From: Gammaproteobacteria bacterium
GTDB lineage: Bacteria; Pseudomonadota; Gammaproteobacteria; Tenderiales; Tenderiaceae
Assembly: GCA_027001525.1 (NCBI GenBank)
Contig: JALTMR010000459.1
Location: forward strand, 1-10,799
Reading direction: 5' to 3'
DNA: 10,799 nt
Position numbers and translations under genes: made by a program. Positions 8,645 to 10,799 of this stretch are shown here, piece by piece. Numbering within the stretch: the first letter of the stretch is position 1; each line of letters opens with the position of its first letter. The notes below the pieces were generated by a model. The model had not been told where the DNA came from and did no database searches. It saw only the letters and a list, made by a program, of their open reading frames with translations.

Positions 8645-9040
8645 TTAGTGGTCTTCGTCGGCAACCAGCTCGGCGTAACCATCGCCATCAAGCAAGTCGT
8701 CCAGTTCAGCGTCGTCACTTAATTTGACGCGGTAGAGCCAGCCGTCACCGTAGGGATGATGGTTGACCAGATCGGGGCTGTCGGCCAGCTCTTCATTGAC
8801 CTCCACCACCTCCCCTGAGACCGGGCTGTAGACATCAGAGGCGGCCTTGACCGACTCCACAACAGCGCATTCGTCACCCGCACTCACCTCACTGCCGCAT
8901 TCCGGCACTTCGATAAATACCATGTCACCCAGCAGCTCCTGAGCGTGATCGGTAATGCCAACCCGCGCGGTACCGTCGTCCAGCACTTCCACCCATTCAT
9001 GAGAGCGCGAAAATTTCAGATGTGAAGGGATCTCTGCCAT
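8645..9040 (-). CDS. gcvH: Glycine cleavage system H protein (lipoyl carrier)
   Basis: GcvH carries the aminomethyl group from the P-protein to the T-protein on a swinging lipoyl-lysine arm. The 131-residue protein (E. coli 129) has the lipoylation site at K65 in [14 protein letters not shown], the expected position. The N-terminal SRSHEWVEV and the central [17 protein letters not shown] are typical of the family. The C-terminus is unusually acidic (AELVADEDH). The start at 9040 has GAGG about 8 nt upstream. It lies 66 bp after gcvT and 25 bp before gcvPA. Lipoate attachment enzymes are not in the window. Confidence 0.97.
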   Translation of the reverse strand: MAEIPSHLKFSRSHEWVEVLDDGTARVGITDHAQELLGDMVFIEVPECGSEVSAGDECAVVESVKAASDVYSPVSGEVVEVNEELADSPDLVNHHPYGDGWLYRVKLSDDAELDDLLDGDGYAELVADEDH

Positions 9041-9106
9041 GTTGTTAACCTCGCTAATTAACTCGTTTATTTGCCACGTATGCCCATTCAGGGGGAGTGG
9101 AGCTAT

Positions 9107-10201
9107 TTAATCCAGATCGATACACGCCTTGCCGTGGCGAACAAAGGGCGGCTTGACCACGATGCAGTCCAGCCCTTTGCCTCGCACCTCGACCTGACAG
9201 GTATCGGCCACACAGGCCTCGACGCGCGCCAACGCGATCGACTTGTTCAGGCTGGGAGAAAAGCCCCCACTGGTGGTCTCGCCCACGGTTTTGCCGTCCA
9301 GCACCACTTTCTGGTGGGCCCGCAAGACACCTCGCCCCTGCAGAACCAAACCCACAACTTTCTGCAGGTTACCTTGGTCACGCTGCGCCTCCAAGGCGCA
9401 GCGGCCTGTAAAGTCACGCGTCTGTGGCTCCAGCGCCACCGTCCAGCTCAAGCCGGAGACCAGCGGTGTGGTGGACTCGTCCATATCGGAGCCATAAAGA
9501 TTCATGCCGGCCTCCAGGCGCAAACTGTCACGCGCCCCCAGACCAATGGGGCGAACACCCTGCGCCAGCAACACTTGCCACAAGCCAGGAGCATCAGCGG
9601 CATCAACCATGATTTCATAACCCTCTTCGCCGGTATAACCGGTACGGGCAATAAACAACCCTTCAGACTCGACACCACTGAAAACCTTCAGGGCCTGCGC
9701 CGCCCGGCATTGCGCAGGGGTGAAGACCTTATCGGCCTTCTCGCGGGCATGAGGGCCCTGCACGGCGATCATGGCCAGGTCGCGACGCTCAACCACCTCG
9801 ACACCCGCCGGTGCCGCCTGGCGGCGAATCCAGGCCAAATCCTTGTCGCGCGTGCCGGCATTGACCACCAGACGAAAAAAATCATCCGCCAGGAAGTAGA
9901 CGATCAAATCGTCGATCACACCGCCGTCCTCTTTAAGCATGCAGCTGTAGAGGGCCTTTCCGGGCGTTTTGAGCTTGGCCACATCATTGGCCAACAAGGT
10001 ACGGAGAAAATCACGCACCCCGGCACCACGCAGATCAACCACCGCCATGTGGGAGACATCAAACATGCCCGCATCCCGGCGCACAGCATGGTGCTCTTCG
10101 ATCTGGGAGCCGTAGTGCAGCGGCATCTCCCAGCCGGCAAAATCGACCATTTTGCCACCAGCGGCAATGTGCTGATCCAAAAGAGGGGTGCTGATAGTCA
10201 T
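9107..10201 (-). CDS. gcvT: Glycine cleavage system T protein (aminomethyltransferase)
   Basis: GcvT moves the one-carbon unit from aminomethyl-lipoyl GcvH to tetrahydrofolate, giving 5,10-methylene-THF and releasing ammonia. The 364-residue length is typical (E. coli 364). Visible signatures are LLDQHIAAGGKMVDFAGWEMP near the N-terminus, FDVSHM, and GGVIDDLIVY, which carries the conserved aspartates D97/D98 at the position of the catalytic Asp (D101 in E. coli). A C-terminal glycine cleavage T-domain barrel with TTSGGFSPSL follows. The ATG at 10201 is preferred because GAAGGA lies about 6 nt upstream; a TTG directly before it would add one residue. It is the first gene of the operon, about 100 nt after the riboswitch terminator, and should be controlled by glycine. 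Confidence 0.97.
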   Translation of the reverse strand: MTISTPLLDQHIAAGGKMVDFAGWEMPLHYGSQIEEHHAVRRDAGMFDVSHMAVVDLRGAGVRDFLRTLLANDVAKLKTPGKALYSCMLKEDGGVIDDLIVYFLADDFFRLVVNAGTRDKDLAWIRRQAAPAGVEVVERRDLAMIAVQGPHAREKADKVFTPAQCRAAQALKVFSGVESEGLFIARTGYTGEEGYEIMVDAADAPGLWQVLLAQGVRPIGLGARDSLRLEAGMNLYGSDMDESTTPLVSGLSWTVALEPQTRDFTGRCALEAQRDQGNLQKVVGLVLQGRGVLRAHQKVVLDGKTVGETTSGGFSPSLNKSIALARVEACVADTCQVEVRGKGLDCIVVKPPFVRHGKACIDLD

Positions 10202-10302
10202 CAAAAGTCCTTCAATAACAGGGGTTCAAACACTCGGAGGAAGGGACGCAGACATGTCACAGAGAGGCTCTTCAAGCGAGTCATTCCCCACCACCATAAA
10301 CG
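10202..10302 (-). other. 5' untranslated region between the riboswitch terminator and gcvT
   Basis: About 100 nt separate the T-run of the leader terminator from the gcvT start. The only clear element is the gcvT ribosome-binding site (GAAGGA at about 10213-10208). A 23-codon reading frame starting at 10297 exists but has no Shine-Dalgarno sequence. Nothing else recognisable is seen. Confidence 0.6.
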
Positions 10303-10346
10303 AAAAAAGGGCGACGGCTAAACGCTGCTGCGCATAGCCGTCGCCC
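10303..10346 (-). terminator. Intrinsic terminator of the glycine riboswitch (expression platform)
   Basis: On the minus strand a perfect 12-bp stem, GGGCGACGGCTA / TAGCCGTCGCCC, with a 14-nt loop is followed at once by six Ts (10308-10303). This is a strong rho-independent terminator placed between the second aptamer and gcvT. Its 5' arm begins on the base after the P1 3' strand of aptamer 2 (CAGAG, 10351-10347). That position lets aptamer folding compete with terminator formation. Confidence 0.92.
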
Positions 10347-10521
10347 CTCTGTCCGGTGACCTGAGAGTTTAGCCGCGCTACAGCGGCTCACCCCTTCGGT
10401 GGATCGATCTGATCGCTCTCCAGAGTCGACAACCGTCTGCGGTCCTGAGGCCTGAGCGATTCCGGGCGGGTTGCGCCTTCGGCGTTTCCGGCTCAAAACC
10501 GGAAAACTCTCCCACGGACAG
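10347..10521 (-). ncRNA. Tandem glycine riboswitch (two aptamers)
   Basis: Two glycine aptamers lie in series in the gcvT leader. Aptamer 1 (about 10521-10433) contains GGGAGAG, the hairpin TTTCCGG/CCGGAAA, CGCCGAAGGCGCAA and CTCAGG...AGGACCG. Its P1 is CUGUCCGUGG with CCGCAGACGG, nine of ten positions paired. Aptamer 2 (about 10425-10347) contains CTCTGGAGAG, CACCGAAGGGG, the hairpin AGCCGC/GCGGCT and CTCTCAGG...GGACAGAG. Its P1 is CUCUG with CAGAG. These are the conserved elements of the glycine riboswitch family (Rfam RF00504). Bases just outside P1 of aptamer 2, UUGUCG (10432-10427), can also pair with CGACGG (10343-10338) in the terminator 5' arm. Ligand-stabilised P1 is therefore predicted to block the terminator, making an ON switch, as known for most gcvT leaders. 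Confidence 0.95.
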
Positions 10522-10537
10522 TTTCTGTCGAGCGCGC

Positions 10538-10566
10538 ACTATACCGCCAACCCCTCGTAAAGCCAA
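10538..10566 (-). promoter_or_regulatory. Sigma70-type promoter of the gcv operon
   Basis: On the minus strand TTGGCT (10566-10561, 4 of 6 to consensus) is followed after exactly 17 nt by TATAGT (10543-10538, 5 of 6). The predicted transcription start, about 7 nt further on near 10531, lies some 10 nt before the first riboswitch helix. That is the right place for a leader beginning with the aptamer. Position and match are seen; activity is inferred. Confidence 0.72.
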
Positions 10567-10618
10567 GCTCGTCTCAGCACGACAAGCAAGCTGATCCAGC
10601 GCTGAAAAACGGATGAAC

Positions 10619-10634
10619 GTCGCCTGGAGGCGAC
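10619..10634. repeat. Perfect 6-bp inverted repeat upstream of the gcv promoter
   Basis: GTCGCC and GGCGAC flank a 4-nt spacer, about 50 bp upstream of the gcv -35 box. No T-run follows on either strand closely enough to call a terminator. It may be a protein-binding site, a hairpin at the end of an upstream minus-strand transcript, or chance. The role is unknown. Confidence 0.35.
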
Positions 10635-10728
10635 AAATTAACCGCATAAAAAACAAGCAGTTATATTCAAAATAAGAAGTACGCGTCATTACTTAACGAC
10701 AAAATAGTGGAAAAAACGCAGACTCGTA

Positions 10729-10758
10729 TTGCCTTGGCCCGTTTCCAGGCAACATAAT
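10729..10758 (+). promoter_or_regulatory. Possible rightward promoter with embedded inverted repeat
   Basis: TTGCCT (10729-10734) and CATAAT (10753-10758) are spaced by 18 nt and could form a sigma70 promoter reading out of the window. The same stretch is an inverted repeat, TTGCCT ... AGGCAA (10729-10752), which ends right at the -10 box. That geometry would suit an operator. No gene on its right is visible, so the call is tentative. Confidence 0.28.
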
Positions 10759-10799
10759 CTACGCTGCAGACAGGGATATATTGACCAGGCACGAAATAT

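Noticed and set aside
7657..8727. 356-codon plus-strand reading frame antisense to gcvPA and part of gcvH
   Set aside because: It covers two well-identified genes on the other strand, has a low-complexity His/Gln/Arg-rich translation and has no ribosome site or family match that I can recognise.
10226..10297. 23-codon leader peptide frame between the terminator and gcvT
   Set aside because: It has a start and a stop but no Shine-Dalgarno sequence, and no run of glycine codons that would suggest attenuation.
9071..10321. 416-codon plus-strand reading frame antisense to gcvT
   Set aside because: It mirrors the whole of gcvT and reads through the riboswitch terminator region. The protein has no recognisable family pattern, while the minus strand encodes a clear GcvT. 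Long antisense frames are expected in GC-rich genes.
10378..10689. 103-codon minus-strand reading frame in the gcv leader
   Set aside because: It runs across the promoter and both riboswitch aptamers; the conserved RNA elements explain this sequence.

Overview
The window looks like chromosomal core-metabolism DNA from a GC-rich gammaproteobacterium. Indicators are a GlnE with two nucleotidyltransferase domains, a PilU-type pilus ATPase, a proteobacterial DgkA and a split glycine decarboxylase (GcvPA/GcvPB) behind a tandem glycine riboswitch. The split P-protein argues against an enteric bacterium and would suit, for example, a sulfur-oxidising or Chromatiales-like lineage, but the species cannot be named from this sequence. 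There is no insertion sequence, phage, CRISPR array, tRNA or rRNA. All genes have intact frames with similar codon use.

Layout. Positions 1-2514 (minus) carry the first 838 codons of glnE, whose C-terminus runs off the left edge. A 146-bp divergent spacer follows, then pilU (2661-3824, plus). pilU converges on the end of a long minus-strand operon, with only 40 bp between the stop codons. Read from right to left, that operon is promoter, tandem glycine riboswitch, intrinsic terminator, gcvT, gcvH, gcvPA, tpx, gcvPB, dgkA and an adenosine-kinase-type PfkB kinase (adoK). Gaps between genes are 25-75 bp, apart from a 4-bp ATGA overlap between gcvPB and dgkA. The last ~230 bp on the right hold no gene, only two inverted repeats and a possible rightward promoter.

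How it works together. GcvT, GcvH, GcvPA and GcvPB are the T, H and split P components of the glycine cleavage system. They convert glycine to CO2, ammonia and methylene-tetrahydrofolate; the L component (lipoamide dehydrogenase) is not here. The leader should sense glycine: two aptamers sit just before a 12-bp terminator. Bases flanking P1 of aptamer 2 can pair with the 5' arm of the terminator, so glycine binding is predicted to allow read-through. If the operon is one transcript, glycine also controls a thiol peroxidase, a diacylglycerol kinase and an adenosine kinase. Adenosine kinase fits one-carbon metabolism because it recycles adenosine from S-adenosylhomocysteine. A thiol peroxidase placed between the two halves of the P-protein next to the lipoyl carrier GcvH is the most intriguing arrangement in the window.
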